Below, piece after piece: positions 32,183-41,058 of a DNA stretch of 64,000 nt. The stretch spans positions 136,390 through 200,389 of the forward strand of contig BMUX01000016.1 of assembly GCA_014650415.1 (NCBI GenBank), in the 5' to 3' direction. The position numbers were made by a program, and so were the translations under genes. The DNA is from Streptomyces spiroverticillatus. GTDB taxonomy: Bacteria > Actinomycetota > Actinomycetes > Streptomycetales > Streptomycetaceae. Position 1 is the first letter of the stretch, and each line of letters starts with the position of its first letter. The notes under the pieces are model-generated. The model saw only the letters and a list, made by a program, of their open reading frames with translations. It was not told the origin of the DNA and ran no database searches.

Positions 32183-32538
32183 ACACGGCTCCGGGTGATG
32201 GTGATGGTCACGTCGTCGAAGGGGACGGTGATCGGGGCGTCGGGCTTGTGGACCGTCACCTCGACCTCCTCGACCCCGTCGTGCTTGAGGCACTGCTGGG
32301 CGATCCGCTCGGCGAGCGTCTCGATCAGGTTGACCGGCTCGCCCTGGACGACCTCGACGACCTCCTCGGCGACCACGCCGTAGTGGACGGTCTTCGTCAG
32401 GTCGTCGTCGGCTGCGGCGGGACGGGTGTCCAGGCCGAGGACGAGGTCCACGATGAAGGTCTGGCCCTCTTCGCGTTCCCTGGGGAACACGCCGTGGTGC
32501 CCACGGGCCTTGAGGCCGCGCAGCGCGACACGATCCAC
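32179..32538 (-). CDS. folB: Dihydroneopterin aldolase
   Basis: 119 residues. Landmarks: VALRGLKARGHHGVFPREREEGQTF with the substrate-binding Glu, NLIETLAERIA, and VTVHKP with the catalytic Lys. It cleaves dihydroneopterin to 6-hydroxymethyl-dihydropterin. GTG 32538 is chosen over GTG 32547 because AGGAG then lies 8 nt upstream. A 232-bp gap separates it from the upstream NTF2-like gene, so it may have its own promoter. Confidence 0.95.
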   Translation of the reverse strand: MDRVALRGLKARGHHGVFPREREEGQTFIVDLVLGLDTRPAAADDDLTKTVHYGVVAEEVVEVVQGEPVNLIETLAERIAQQCLKHDGVEEVEVTVHKPDAPITVPFDDVTITITRSRV

Positions 32539-32770
32539 GCGAATCACTCCTGCTGTTCGTAGTCATCGGGGGTCCGTGCCGTATGCGGGCGGCACATCAC
32601 CTGAGAACCGAATCTACCTGCGAGCACTGACAGACCCTGCCCGCGGGTCGCGTGGAGGGCGTGCCTCCGGTGGATTCTGTGGTGCTTCTACCCACGCTTT
32701 GTGTGGATTCGCCGTCCCTCGGGAGGAGGAATCGAAGGGAGGGGGTTTCACCGGGTCGTGCCGTGGAGCC

Positions 32771-33223
32771 TCAGGAGTCGTCGGCGCCCTCGTCGTCATC
32801 CGCGTCGGCCAGCACGGGCGAGCCGTGGTGCGCCCACAGCCGCCAGCCGTCCGGGGTGCGCCGGAAGGCGTTGGTGGCGACCACCAGCTGGCCGACCAGC
32901 GGACCCAGCTCGCCGCTCTCCTCGTCGGCGGGGCCGCCGCTGAGGATGTTCTCGGTGCAGGTCACCAGGGCCGTGTCGGCCATCACGGAGACCTTCACGT
33001 CGGTGAGGAAGAACTGGATGTAGTCCGTGTGCGCCATGATCAGCGCGTACGAGCGGAGGACTTCGCCGCGCCCGGAGAGCACCGGCCAGCCGGGGTGCAC
33101 GCAGGAGATCTCGTCGTCCAGCCAGAGCGCGGACAGCTCCTCGAAGTCACCGCGCTCCAGGCATTCGTAGAACGCCGTGTTGGCCAGCTCGACCTGCTCG
33201 ATGTCGGTGCCTCGGGGGGTCAC
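32771..33223 (-). CDS. NTF2-like (SnoaL/DUF4440) protein
   Basis: 150 residues, cone-shaped NTF2 fold: ANTAFYECLERGDFEELSALW, CVHPGWPVLSGRGEVLRSY, and a C-terminal GWRLWAHHGSPV. The family ranges from enzymes (ketosteroid isomerase type) to binding proteins; no role is proven. It is translationally coupled to folP (GTGA overlap, start GTG 33223), and this linkage recurs in Streptomyces, hinting at a pterin or folate-related task. Acidic C-tail DADDDEGADDS. Confidence 0.82.
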   Translation of the reverse strand: MTPRGTDIEQVELANTAFYECLERGDFEELSALWLDDEISCVHPGWPVLSGRGEVLRSYALIMAHTDYIQFFLTDVKVSVMADTALVTCTENILSGGPADEESGELGPLVGQLVVATNAFRRTPDGWRLWAHHGSPVLADADDDEGADDS

Positions 33224-34158
33224 CGGGGGCCTGCCGCTGATGTGCTCGTACGTTGCCGACGGGCGCCGGCGACGGCGCGTGCGACCCGGACCGCGTCGGC
33301 GGTGGCCCGCACCTCGTGCACCCGCACCGCCCAGGCGCCCTCGTGCGCGGCGATGGCGGAGACGGCGGCGGTGGCGGCGTCGCGTTCACGGGCGGGCGGC
33401 GGGGCGGCGCCCTCGCCGGCCAGGACGTGGCCGAGGAAGCGCTTGCGGGAGGCGGCGACCAGCAGGGGCAGGCCCAGGGTGCGCAGGTCGCCGAGGTGGG
33501 CGAGGAGGGCGAGGTCGTGTTCGGCCTGCTTGGCGAAGCCGAGGCCGGGGTCGACGACGATGCGGCTCGGGTCGATGCCGCCCGCGACGACGGCGTCCAC
33601 CCGGGTGCGGAGTTCGGCGAGGACTTCGGCGACGACGTCCTCGTACACCGCGAGGCTGTTCATGTTCTCGCTGAAGCCGCGCCAGTGCATGACGACGAAG
33701 GGGGCTCCGGTGGCGGCGACGGCCGGGATCATGGCCGGGTCGGCGAGGCCGCCGCTGACGTCGTTGACCAGCACCGCGCCGGCGGCGACGGCCTGTTCGG
33801 CGACGGTGGCGCGCATGGTGTCGACGGAGACGGTCACGCCCTCGGAGACCAGGCCGCGCACCACGGGCACGACCCGCTTCAGCTCCTCGTCGGCGTCGAC
33901 GCGGCTGGCTCCGGGGCGGGTGGACTCGCCGCCCACGTCGACCAGGTCGGCGCCCTCCGCGACCAGGGCGAGGCCGCGCTTGACGGCCGCGGCGGTGTCG
34001 AACCAGCGGCCGCCGTCGGAGAAGGAGTCCGGCGTGACGTTGACGACCCCCATGACCGCGCAGCGGTCCCACTGGGGAAGACCCGTGGGAGAGGCCGCGG
34101 AGCCCTCGGGGAGTCCTTCCGGCAGTCCATCGGCGGGGCGCGTGCGCAACGTACTCAT
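33220..34158 (-). CDS. folP: Dihydropteroate synthase
   Basis: 312 residues. DHPS motifs: MGVVNVTPDSFSDGGR, GADLVDVGGESTRPGA, ND in LVNDVSGG, and VVDPGLGFAKQAEHDLALL, then SRKRFLG. It condenses p-aminobenzoate with the pterin pyrophosphate; sulfonamide target. An N-terminal 30-residue tail precedes the core. First gene of the minus-strand folate cluster; start ATG 34158, 17 bp after the stop of the MarR gene on the same strand. Confidence 0.95.
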   Translation of the reverse strand: MSTLRTRPADGLPEGLPEGSAASPTGLPQWDRCAVMGVVNVTPDSFSDGGRWFDTAAAVKRGLALVAEGADLVDVGGESTRPGASRVDADEELKRVVPVVRGLVSEGVTVSVDTMRATVAEQAVAAGAVLVNDVSGGLADPAMIPAVAATGAPFVVMHWRGFSENMNSLAVYEDVVAEVLAELRTRVDAVVAGGIDPSRIVVDPGLGFAKQAEHDLALLAHLGDLRTLGLPLLVAASRKRFLGHVLAGEGAAPPPARERDAATAAVSAIAAHEGAWAVRVHEVRATADAVRVARAVAGARRQRTSTSAAGPR

Positions 34159-34174
34159 GCGCCAAGCGTAGGCG

Positions 34175-34660
34175 TCAGCGGGTGTTCTCCGGACCGCTCC
34201 TGCCGTCGGGGAAAACCCGGCCCAGGAGTGTGAAGAGGGCGGTGCGCTCCGAGTCGTCCAGGGTGTCCAGGGCGTCCAGTGTGGTGTGCATGCGGGCGCG
34301 GATGGCGTCGATGGTGACCTCGCCGGCGACGGTCAGGACGACGTTCTTGACGCGGCGGTCGGTGGGGCTGGGCTCGCGGCGCACCAGTTCGCGCTTCTCC
34401 AGCCGGTCGACGATGCCGGTGATGTTGGAGGCGTCACAGGCCAGCAGTGTGGCGAGGGCGCGCATCGGGGCAGGCGAGTAGCGCAGCACGCTGAGTGCCT
34501 TGGCCTGGCTGGGGGTGAGTGACTCGGTGGCGGCGGCGAGGGTGAAGTCGCCGTAGTAGAGGCCGAAGGCCCCGGCCAGCCGGTCGACGAGCTCGGCCTT
34601 GCTGGGCGGGGTGGTTCCGTCCTGGGATGCGGGGGCCGGGTGCGGCGGGTTGGCTGGCAT
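34175..34660 (-). CDS. MarR-family transcriptional regulator
   Basis: 161 residues. Winged HTH: LTPSQAKALSVLRYSPAPMRALATLLACDASNITGIVDRLEKRELV, with RREPSPTDRRVKNVVLT as the wing. An N-terminal 20-residue Pro/Ala tail. Divergent from the oxidoreductase at 34835; two palindromes in the gap are its probable operators, so it likely represses both genes until a phenolic or quinone-like ligand binds. It ends only 17 bp before folP on the same strand. Confidence 0.92.
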   Translation of the reverse strand: MPANPPHPAPASQDGTTPPSKAELVDRLAGAFGLYYGDFTLAAATESLTPSQAKALSVLRYSPAPMRALATLLACDASNITGIVDRLEKRELVRREPSPTDRRVKNVVLTVAGEVTIDAIRARMHTTLDALDTLDDSERTALFTLLGRVFPDGRSGPENTR

Positions 34661-34692
34661 GGCAATGAGTGTACGCCGGGAAACTTGACCAT

Positions 34693-34740
34693 CTCAATGA
34701 TTGAGGCTTACCGTTCCAGGTATTGCTTGAGATGCTCAAG
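34693..34740. promoter_or_regulatory. Probable MarR operators (two palindromes)
   Basis: ctcaa-tga-ttgag (34693-34705) and cttgag-atg-ctcaag (34726-34740) are perfect palindromes, centred about 34 bp apart, between the divergent MarR and oxidoreductase genes. Both contain the same CTCAA/TTGAG half-site, the usual size for MarR dimers. Confidence 0.7.
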
Positions 34741-34752
34741 TGTTGAGATCGC

Positions 34753-34832
34753 GGAGTTTCGTGGATGCGGAGCTTCGGCATCGTGGAGTTTCGCGACAGC
34801 GGAGTTTCGCGACAGCAGAGTTTGGAGTCATT
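34753..34832 (+). repeat. Five-unit 16-bp tandem repeat in oxidoreductase leader
   Basis: ggag(t/c)ttcg-type units start at 34753, 34769, 34785, 34801 and 34817. The third and fourth are identical. The last has decayed but supplies the GGAG used as ribosome binding site before ATG 34835. Confidence 0.82.
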
Positions 34833-34834
34833 CG

Positions 34835-35761
34835 ATGAAGGCCATTACGTACAGCTCCTACGGCAGCCCCGACGTCCTGGAGTACGTCGAGCGGCCCGAG
34901 CCCAAGCTGGGCCCGGACTCCGTGCTGATCAAGGTCAAGGCGGCCTCGGTCAACCCGGTCGACTGGAAGATCCTCGGCGGCTACCTGGATCCGGTGCTGG
35001 ACGCCGTTTTCCCGGTCGTGCCCGGCTGGGACGTGGCGGGAGTCGTCGAGAAGGCCGGTGCGGCGGTGACCGAGTACGCGGCGGGGGACGAGGTCGTCGG
35101 TTACGTACGGGAGGACCTCGTGGGACGGGGCACCTTCGCGGAGTACGTGGCGGCCCCCGTGCGGACGCTGGCGCGCAAGCCGGCGAACGTGAGCTTCGAG
35201 GAGGCGGCCGGGCTGCCGCTGGCCGGGCTCACGGCGTACCAGGCGCTGGTGAAGAGCCTGAAGGTGAAGTCAGGGGAGACCGTGCTGGTGCACGCGGCGG
35301 CCGGCGGCGTCGGCTCGCTGGCGGTGCAGATCGCGCGGGCGCTCGGGGTGAAGGTCGTCGGTACCGCGAGCGAGCGCAACCACGACTACCTGCGGTCGCT
35401 CGGCGCGGTTCCCGTCGCGTACGGGGACGGGCTGGAGGAGCGGGTGCGGGAGGTCGCGCCCGGCGGGGTGGACGCGGTGCTCGACCTGGTGGGCGGGGAG
35501 GCGCTCCAGGTGTCGCCGTCGCTGCTGGCCGAGGGCGGGCGGCTGGCGTCCATCGCGGACGGCGCGGTGACCGGGCTGGGCGGGACGTACGTCTTCGTCC
35601 GGCCGGACACGGCGGACCTCACCGAGCTGGGGGCGCTCGTGGAGCGGGGAGAGCTGAAGATCGAGGTGGCGTCGGTGTACCCGCTGGAGAGGGCCGCGGA
35701 CGCCTTCAGGGAGAGCATGGGCGGGCACACGCGGGGGAAGATCGCGATTCGGGTGGCGTAG
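34835..35761 (+). CDS. NADP-dependent quinone oxidoreductase (zinc-free MDR)
   Basis: 308 residues: GroES-like N-terminal half with KAASVNPVDWKILGG, then Rossmann site VHAAAGGVGSLAVQIA at about 152-167 and TASERNHDYLRSLGA. No zinc ligands. ATG 34835 has TTTGGAG 7 nt upstream, inside a 16-bp repeat array. Likely controlled by the divergent MarR protein, which points to detoxification of quinones or electrophiles. It is a paralogue of the protein at 224-1135, sharing the ending GGHxRGK. Confidence 0.9.
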   Translation: MKAITYSSYGSPDVLEYVERPEPKLGPDSVLIKVKAASVNPVDWKILGGYLDPVLDAVFPVVPGWDVAGVVEKAGAAVTEYAAGDEVVGYVREDLVGRGTFAEYVAAPVRTLARKPANVSFEEAAGLPLAGLTAYQALVKSLKVKSGETVLVHAAAGGVGSLAVQIARALGVKVVGTASERNHDYLRSLGAVPVAYGDGLEERVREVAPGGVDAVLDLVGGEALQVSPSLLAEGGRLASIADGAVTGLGGTYVFVRPDTADLTELGALVERGELKIEVASVYPLERAADAFRESMGGHTRGKIAIRVA

Positions 35762-35769
35762 GGCCCGTA

Positions 35770-35828
35770 CGACAGTGGCCGGGAACGGGACCGCACCTCG
35801 GTGCGGTCCCGTTCCCGGCCAGTTGTCG
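35770..35828. terminator. Bidirectional terminator
   Basis: A perfect 21-bp stem (35776-35796 with 35801-35821), tetraloop ctcg, extended by cgaca/tgtcg outside. It fills the 69-bp gap between convergent genes ending at 35761 and 35831. Confidence 0.9.
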
Positions 35829-35830
35829 CC

Positions 35831-37678
35831 CTACGCGACCCGTTCCACCTCGCGGACCGGCTGGGCCGGTACATGGGCGCACGGCTGGGGGCCGCGGCGG
35901 ACCGATGCCTTGCGGCGCAGGAAGCCGGGGAGGGCGAGGGTGACGAAGCCCTCCGCCTGCATCGCGGCGAAGCCGATGCGGGGCAGGTCCCGCGTGGTGC
36001 GGAAGACCACGAAGCGGGGCTCCCAGCGGGGGCGGAACTTCGCGTTGAACTTGTACAGGGACTCGATCTGGAACCAGCGGGACAGGAAGACGAGCAGGCC
36101 GCGCCAGCCCCGCAGGACCGGTCCCGCGCCCAGCTTCTCGCCGCGGGCCAGGGCCGAGCGGAACATCGCGAAGTTCAGCGAGACCTTCCTGATGCCGAGG
36201 GAGGGGGCGGCGGTCAGGGAGGCGACGATGAGGAGTTCGTTCATGCCCGGGTCGGCGCTGCGGTCGCGGCGCATCAGGTCCAGGGACATGCCGTCGGGGC
36301 CCCAGGGGACGAAGTGCAGGACGGCCTTCAGGTCGCCGTAGGGGCCGGGCTCGGCGCCCTCCTCGTCGGCCTTGTGGGCGGTGGCGATGAAGCAGTCCTC
36401 GTCGCCCGGCTCACCCACGCGGCCCAGCGCCATCGAGAAACCGCGCTCCGTCTCCGTACCGCGCCAGTCGGCGGCGGCGCGGCGGATGCGGATCAGCTCT
36501 TCCTCGTCCAGGTCGCCGACGCGGCGTACGCGGGTCTCGTAGCCGTTGCGCTCGATGCGCTTGACCATCTGGCGCACGTTGCGCATCGCGCGGCCGGTGA
36601 GGGAGAAGTCGGGGACGTCGACGATCGCCTCGTCGCCCAGCTCCAGGGCGTCCAGGCCCGTCTCGCGGGTCCAGACCTCGCCGCCCGTCTCCGAGCAGCC
36701 CATCACGGCCGGCGTCCAGGAGTGGGCCTTGGCCTCCTCCATGAAGCGCTCGATGGCGCCCGGCCAGGCCTCGACGTCGCCGATCGGGTCGCCGCTGGCC
36801 AGCATCACGCCGGAGACCACCCGGTAGGTGACGGCCGCCTTGCCCGAGGGGGAGAAGACCGCCGCCTTGTCGTGGCGCAGCGCGAAGTGGCCGAGAGAGT
36901 CGCGGTCACCGTGCTTGGCGAGCAGGGCGCGCAGCTGCGTCTCGTCCTCCTCGGTGAGGCGGGCGGCCGGGTGCTCGGGGCGGAAGGCCAGGTAGACCGT
37001 GGTGATCGCGGTGATCCAGCCGAGCGCGCCGAGGGAGTAGCCGACCGTCCAGGAGACCTGTCCGCCGTACGACAGCGGCCCCTCGAAGCCCACCAGCCCG
37101 TACAGCACGTGCTCCAGGCGCTCCAGCAGGCTCGGGTCGCCGATCAGCTTCCTCGGGTGCGAACTGACGATCAGCAGGCCCAGTGCGAGGGAGCCGATCA
37201 GCATCACGACGAAGTTGGTGAGCGCCTTCCAGCGGCTGCGCGGGTCCGGCAGCGCGGCGAATTCACTCCGATGGACTATCAGCAGCGCCAGGAGTGCGAG
37301 GGCGATCAGCACACCGAGGACGGAGTGCCGGTACGTGTACTGGGCGACCGCTCCGACGGGCAGCAGGAACACCACCGAGCGCCAGGCCCGGCGCTTGCGC
37401 CGCTTGAGCCCGTGCGCCAGCAGCAGGAGCAGCACGCCCACGGTGAGCGAGAACGCGGCCGCGAACGGCCCGAACGTCCCCGGCAGCACCTCGGCCAGGC
37501 TGTGCATGCGGCTGTGCCGGAAACGGGGGAAGACCCCGGCGGCGATGTCGAGCAGGCCCACGATCATGACGGCCGCGCCCACCAGCGAAGGGACCGACTC
37601 GGGACGGGGTCCGCGCAGGACCCGCCGAACCCGATCCGGAACCGCTCCGGACTTATCCCCATCTATTCTGATTGACAT
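35831..37678 (-). CDS. MprF-like phosphatidylglycerol aminoacyltransferase (DUF2156)
   Basis: 615 residues. About six TMs in the first 260 residues, then a cytosolic GNAT-like aminoacyl-phosphatidylglycerol transferase domain (about 270-590): FALRHDKAAVFSPSGKAAVTYRVV, ASGDPIGD, ARNVRQMVKRIE-like FSLTGRAMRNVRQMVKR, and LNFAMFRSAL. Such proteins add Lys or Ala from tRNA to membrane lipid and reduce cationic peptide sensitivity. Start ATG 37678. No fused lysyl-tRNA synthetase as in mycobacterial LysX. Divergent from the esterase. Confidence 0.88.
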   Translation of the reverse strand: MSIRIDGDKSGAVPDRVRRVLRGPRPESVPSLVGAAVMIVGLLDIAAGVFPRFRHSRMHSLAEVLPGTFGPFAAAFSLTVGVLLLLLAHGLKRRKRRAWRSVVFLLPVGAVAQYTYRHSVLGVLIALALLALLIVHRSEFAALPDPRSRWKALTNFVVMLIGSLALGLLIVSSHPRKLIGDPSLLERLEHVLYGLVGFEGPLSYGGQVSWTVGYSLGALGWITAITTVYLAFRPEHPAARLTEEDETQLRALLAKHGDRDSLGHFALRHDKAAVFSPSGKAAVTYRVVSGVMLASGDPIGDVEAWPGAIERFMEEAKAHSWTPAVMGCSETGGEVWTRETGLDALELGDEAIVDVPDFSLTGRAMRNVRQMVKRIERNGYETRVRRVGDLDEEELIRIRRAAADWRGTETERGFSMALGRVGEPGDEDCFIATAHKADEEGAEPGPYGDLKAVLHFVPWGPDGMSLDLMRRDRSADPGMNELLIVASLTAAPSLGIRKVSLNFAMFRSALARGEKLGAGPVLRGWRGLLVFLSRWFQIESLYKFNAKFRPRWEPRFVVFRTTRDLPRIGFAAMQAEGFVTLALPGFLRRKASVRRGPQPCAHVPAQPVREVERVA

Positions 37679-37826
37679 CGCTTCCCGAGGTTCCGCGAGA
37701 GGTTTTGTGCCCGTGGAACCTGGAGAAGGTCCGTCCGGACATTGTGCGTTCACTAGGACGGCGCTTGCGGGAGGTGGGTTCACTCAGCTCTCAGGAAATT
37801 CTCAGCCAGGAAGTAACGATCTCGAC

Positions 37827-38942
37827 ATGGGTCTCACCAGTACCAAGGTTCTCCTGCTCGCCGTTGTGGTGGCCGTACTGCTCTTCGCCGCCACGATCTG
37901 GCTCTGGCCGCGCCTGTCGGGGCGTACCTGGCGTTCCGTACTGGGCAGGATCGGCATGCTGCTGGCGACCCAGCTCGCACTGTTCGCAGCGGTCGGCCTC
38001 GCCGCGAACAAGTCGTTCCTCTTCTACGGCTCCTGGGCTGACCTCTTCGGGCAGGAGGACCAGATGGGTGTCGTCGTCGACCACGCGAGCGGCGGCGGCA
38101 GCAAGGAGGCCCAGCTCATCGGCACCCAGGCGATGGACGTGCCCGGCGGCAACAAGCCGGCCGTCGGCGGTCAGATACAGGAGGTGCGGATCGAGGGCCG
38201 CGCCTCCAAGATCGTCAGCCCGGCGTACGTCTACCTGCCGCCGGAGTACTTCCAGCCGGAGTTCAAGAAGAAGCAGTTCCCCGCCACGGTCGTGCTCACC
38301 GGCTACCCGGGCATCGCGATGAACCTGATCAAAGGGCTCCGCTACCCCCAGACCGCTCTGATGCAGGCCCGCGCGGGCAAGGCACAGCCGATGATCATGG
38401 TTCTGATGCGGCCGACCGTCGCACCGCCGCGCGACACCAACTGCGTGAACATCCCGAACGGCCCGCAGACCGAGACGTTCTTCGCCCAGGACCTGCCGCA
38501 GGCGATCTCCGCCTCGTACCGCGTGGGCACGAAGCCGCAGAACTGGGGCTTCATGGGGAACTCCACCGGCGGCTACTGCGCCCTGAAGATCGCCATGGCG
38601 CACCCGGACAAGTTCGCCGCGGGCGCCGGTCTCTCCCCGGACTACAAGGCGGCCGACGACCCCACGACCGGTGACCTCTTCGGCGGCGACGAGAACCTGA
38701 AGAAGCGCGCCAACCTGATCTGGGCGCTCGACCACCTGCCCGCGCCCAAGGTCTCCCTGCTGGTCACCACCAGCAAGAAGGGCGAGAGCAACAAGAAGCC
38801 GACGGCGGAGTTCATCAGCAAGGTGAAGCCGCCGACGAAGGTCTCCTCGATCACGCTCAACAGCGGCGGCCACAACTTCAACACCTGGAAGCGGGAGATC
38901 CCCGCCGTCATCGAGTGGATGAGCAAGAAGCTCACCGCCTGA
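37827..38942 (+). CDS. Membrane-anchored esterase (alpha/beta hydrolase)
   Basis: 371 residues. Two N-terminal TMs (about 5-28 and 42-62), then an extracytoplasmic alpha/beta hydrolase domain of the putative esterase (PF00756, antigen 85/enterochelin-esterase) type. Nucleophile elbow GFMGNSTGGYCAL (GxSxG with Ser in NST) and a C-terminal His in SGGHNFNTW. ATG 37827. It is divergent from the MprF-like gene over a 148-bp gap. Substrate unknown; cell-wall or lipid ester is plausible. Confidence 0.85.
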   Translation: MGLTSTKVLLLAVVVAVLLFAATIWLWPRLSGRTWRSVLGRIGMLLATQLALFAAVGLAANKSFLFYGSWADLFGQEDQMGVVVDHASGGGSKEAQLIGTQAMDVPGGNKPAVGGQIQEVRIEGRASKIVSPAYVYLPPEYFQPEFKKKQFPATVVLTGYPGIAMNLIKGLRYPQTALMQARAGKAQPMIMVLMRPTVAPPRDTNCVNIPNGPQTETFFAQDLPQAISASYRVGTKPQNWGFMGNSTGGYCALKIAMAHPDKFAAGAGLSPDYKAADDPTTGDLFGGDENLKKRANLIWALDHLPAPKVSLLVTTSKKGESNKKPTAEFISKVKPPTKVSSITLNSGGHNFNTWKREIPAVIEWMSKKLTA

Positions 38943-38955
38943 CGGACGTGAGGGG

Positions 38956-40122
38956 TCACCCCACCGTTTCCACTTCCACTTCCCTGCGGGAGACCCTGCG
39001 CCCGTCCGCGTCGATGGACCGGCGCAGGGCTTCGTGCAGCCGGGCCGGGGTGAGCACCCCGAGGAACCGGCCCTCGCCCGCATCGTCGATCACCGCGATC
39101 CATCCGGCGTCGTGCTGGAGCATCGTCGAGAACGCCTGCTTCAGCGAGGCCCCCACCGGCAGCCAGGCCTCCATCCGGCGCGCGTGCTCGCGCACGGTGC
39201 CGTCCTTGCCCCTCTGGTTCGCGGATTCGGCCGGGATCCAGCCGTGCAGGTTGTCCTCCCCGTCCAGTACGACGGCCCAGCGCGCCCCCTGGTCGGCGAG
39301 CCGCTGTGCGGCGGTGCGCATCGGGTCGTCCAGGTGCACCACCGGCGGCTGCTCCAGGTCGCTCTCCTCGATCGGTGTCACCGAGAGCCTCTTGAGGCCG
39401 CGGTCCGCGCCGACGAAGTCCGCGACGTACGGGGTGGCGGGTGCGCCCAGCACCACGGCCGGTGCGTCGAACTGCTCGATGGTGCCCTGCCCGTAGACGG
39501 CGATGCGGTCGCCGAGGCGGACCGCCTCCTCGATGTCGTGCGTCACGAACAGCACCGTCTTGCGGACCTGCGACTGGAGCTTCAGGAACTCGTTCTGGAG
39601 GCGTTCGCGGACCACCGGGTCGACCGCGCCGAAGGGCTCGTCCATGAGCAGTACGGGCGGGTCGGCGGCCAGCGCCCGGGCGACGCCGACGCGCTGGCGC
39701 TGGCCGCCGGAGAGCTGTTCCGGGTAGCGGGAGCCGTAGACCTTGGGGTCGAGGCCGACCAGGTCGAGGAGTTCGGCGGCCCGCAGGCGGGCCTCGGACT
39801 TCTTCACGCCGAGCAGGTGCGGGACCGTGGCGGTGTTGTCGAGGACGGTCTTGTGCGGGAAGAGGCCGACCTGCTGGATGACGTACCCGATCCGGCGACG
39901 CAGTTCGACGGGGTCGACCCCGGATATGTCCTCGCCGTCCAGGAATATCCGGCCGTCGGTGGGCTCGATGAGGCGGTTGACCATCTTCATGGTGGTGGTC
40001 TTGCCGCAGCCCGACGGGCCGACGAGCGTGACGAGTTCACCTGCGGCGACCTCGAAGGACAGGTCGTCGACGGCGGTCGTTCCGTCGGCGTAGCGCTTGG
40101 TGACGTGCTCGAACCGGATCAT
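38956..40122 (-). CDS. opuCA: Osmolyte ABC transporter ATP-binding protein (OpuCA type)
   Basis: 388 residues. ABC domain: Walker A GPSGCGKTTT, FPHKTVLDN after the Q-loop GYVIQQVGLFPH, signature LSGGQRQRVGVARAL, Walker B VLLMDEPFGAVDP. The C-terminal third (about 255-370) holds two CBS domains (VHLDDPMRTAAQRLADQ), which sense ionic strength or c-di-AMP in OpuC/OpuA systems. Start ATG 40122. It is divergent from the permease and binding-protein genes, 199 bp apart. Confidence 0.92.
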   Translation of the reverse strand: MIRFEHVTKRYADGTTAVDDLSFEVAAGELVTLVGPSGCGKTTTMKMVNRLIEPTDGRIFLDGEDISGVDPVELRRRIGYVIQQVGLFPHKTVLDNTATVPHLLGVKKSEARLRAAELLDLVGLDPKVYGSRYPEQLSGGQRQRVGVARALAADPPVLLMDEPFGAVDPVVRERLQNEFLKLQSQVRKTVLFVTHDIEEAVRLGDRIAVYGQGTIEQFDAPAVVLGAPATPYVADFVGADRGLKRLSVTPIEESDLEQPPVVHLDDPMRTAAQRLADQGARWAVVLDGEDNLHGWIPAESANQRGKDGTVREHARRMEAWLPVGASLKQAFSTMLQHDAGWIAVIDDAGEGRFLGVLTPARLHEALRRSIDADGRRVSRREVEVETVG

Positions 40123-40321
40123 GGGTCCCCATTGTGGCGGCTGGTGGCGGGTGTTGTGTGAAGAGCGTGTTGCCGGGATGTGGCGGGCCGAACCGGGCCG
40201 AGTTCGTTGTCAGTGGTCGGCGCTATGGTCCTTCCACAGGCTTTGAACATACGTTCCCCGTCGGGGTATCGGTTCGGTCACCGGTCGTGTGGAACGGCCG
40301 GAGCGGGGGAGGTGGGGACGC

Positions 40322-41053
40322 GTGAGCGAGCAGAACTGTCTGGTGACGAACGACTGGATATGCGGGGAGTACCTGCGTTCCCGCAGCCAGGAGTTGACCG
40401 ACGCGACCCTCCAGCACGTGGGGATCACGGTGGCGTCGGTGCTGATCGGACTGGCCGTGGCGCTTCCGCTGGCCGTCCTCGCACGGCGGCACAAGCGCTT
40501 CGCCGGACCCGTCCTCGGGCTGACCACGATCCTGTACACGGTGCCGTCGCTGGCGATGTTCTCGCTGCTGCTGCCGCTGTTCGGGCTGTCCTCGGCGCTG
40601 GTGATCACGGGCCTGGTGCTGTACTCGCTGACGATCCTGGTGCGGAACATCCTGGCGGGCCTGGAGGCCGTGCCGGAGGAGGCCAGGGAAGCGGCGCGCG
40701 GGATGGGGTACGGGCCGTGGCGGCTGTTGTGGGAGGTGGAGCTGCCGCTCTCGCTGCCCGCGTTGATGGCCGGGGTGCGCATCGCGACCGTCTCCACGGT
40801 GGCGCTGACCACGGTCGGCTCCATCGTCGGGCGCGGCGGCCTCGGCAACCTCATCGAGGACGCGCTGCCCACGTTCTTCAAGGCGCAGGTGCTCGCCGCC
40901 TCCGTGCTGTGCGTGCTGCTGGCGCTGCTCGCCGACCTGCTGCTGCTCGGGCTGCAACGGCTGCTGACGCCGTGGACGCGGGTGCCGAAGGCCCGGCGGG
41001 AGCCGCTTCGGGACCGAATACGCAAGTCTTCTGCGGCTGTTGAGGCGGGCTGA
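40322..41053 (+). CDS. opuCB: Osmolyte ABC transporter permease 1 (OpuCB type)
   Basis: 243 residues, about six TMs. The EAA-type loop VPEEAREAARGMGYGPWRLLWEVELPLSLPALMAG contacts the ATPase. Family: proline/glycine betaine/choline transporters. The N-terminal CLVTNDWICGEYLRSRSQEL matches the OpuCB start. GTG 40322 follows GGGGAGGTGGGG. Six bases before the second permease gene. Confidence 0.93.
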   Translation: MSEQNCLVTNDWICGEYLRSRSQELTDATLQHVGITVASVLIGLAVALPLAVLARRHKRFAGPVLGLTTILYTVPSLAMFSLLLPLFGLSSALVITGLVLYSLTILVRNILAGLEAVPEEAREAARGMGYGPWRLLWEVELPLSLPALMAGVRIATVSTVALTTVGSIVGRGGLGNLIEDALPTFFKAQVLAASVLCVLLALLADLLLLGLQRLLTPWTRVPKARREPLRDRIRKSSAAVEAG

Positions 41054-41058
41054 TCGCG

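Noticed and set aside
37672..37826. Possible leader peptide upstream of the esterase
   Set aside because: The frame runs through the divergent promoter region and lacks conserved features; codon bias is absent.
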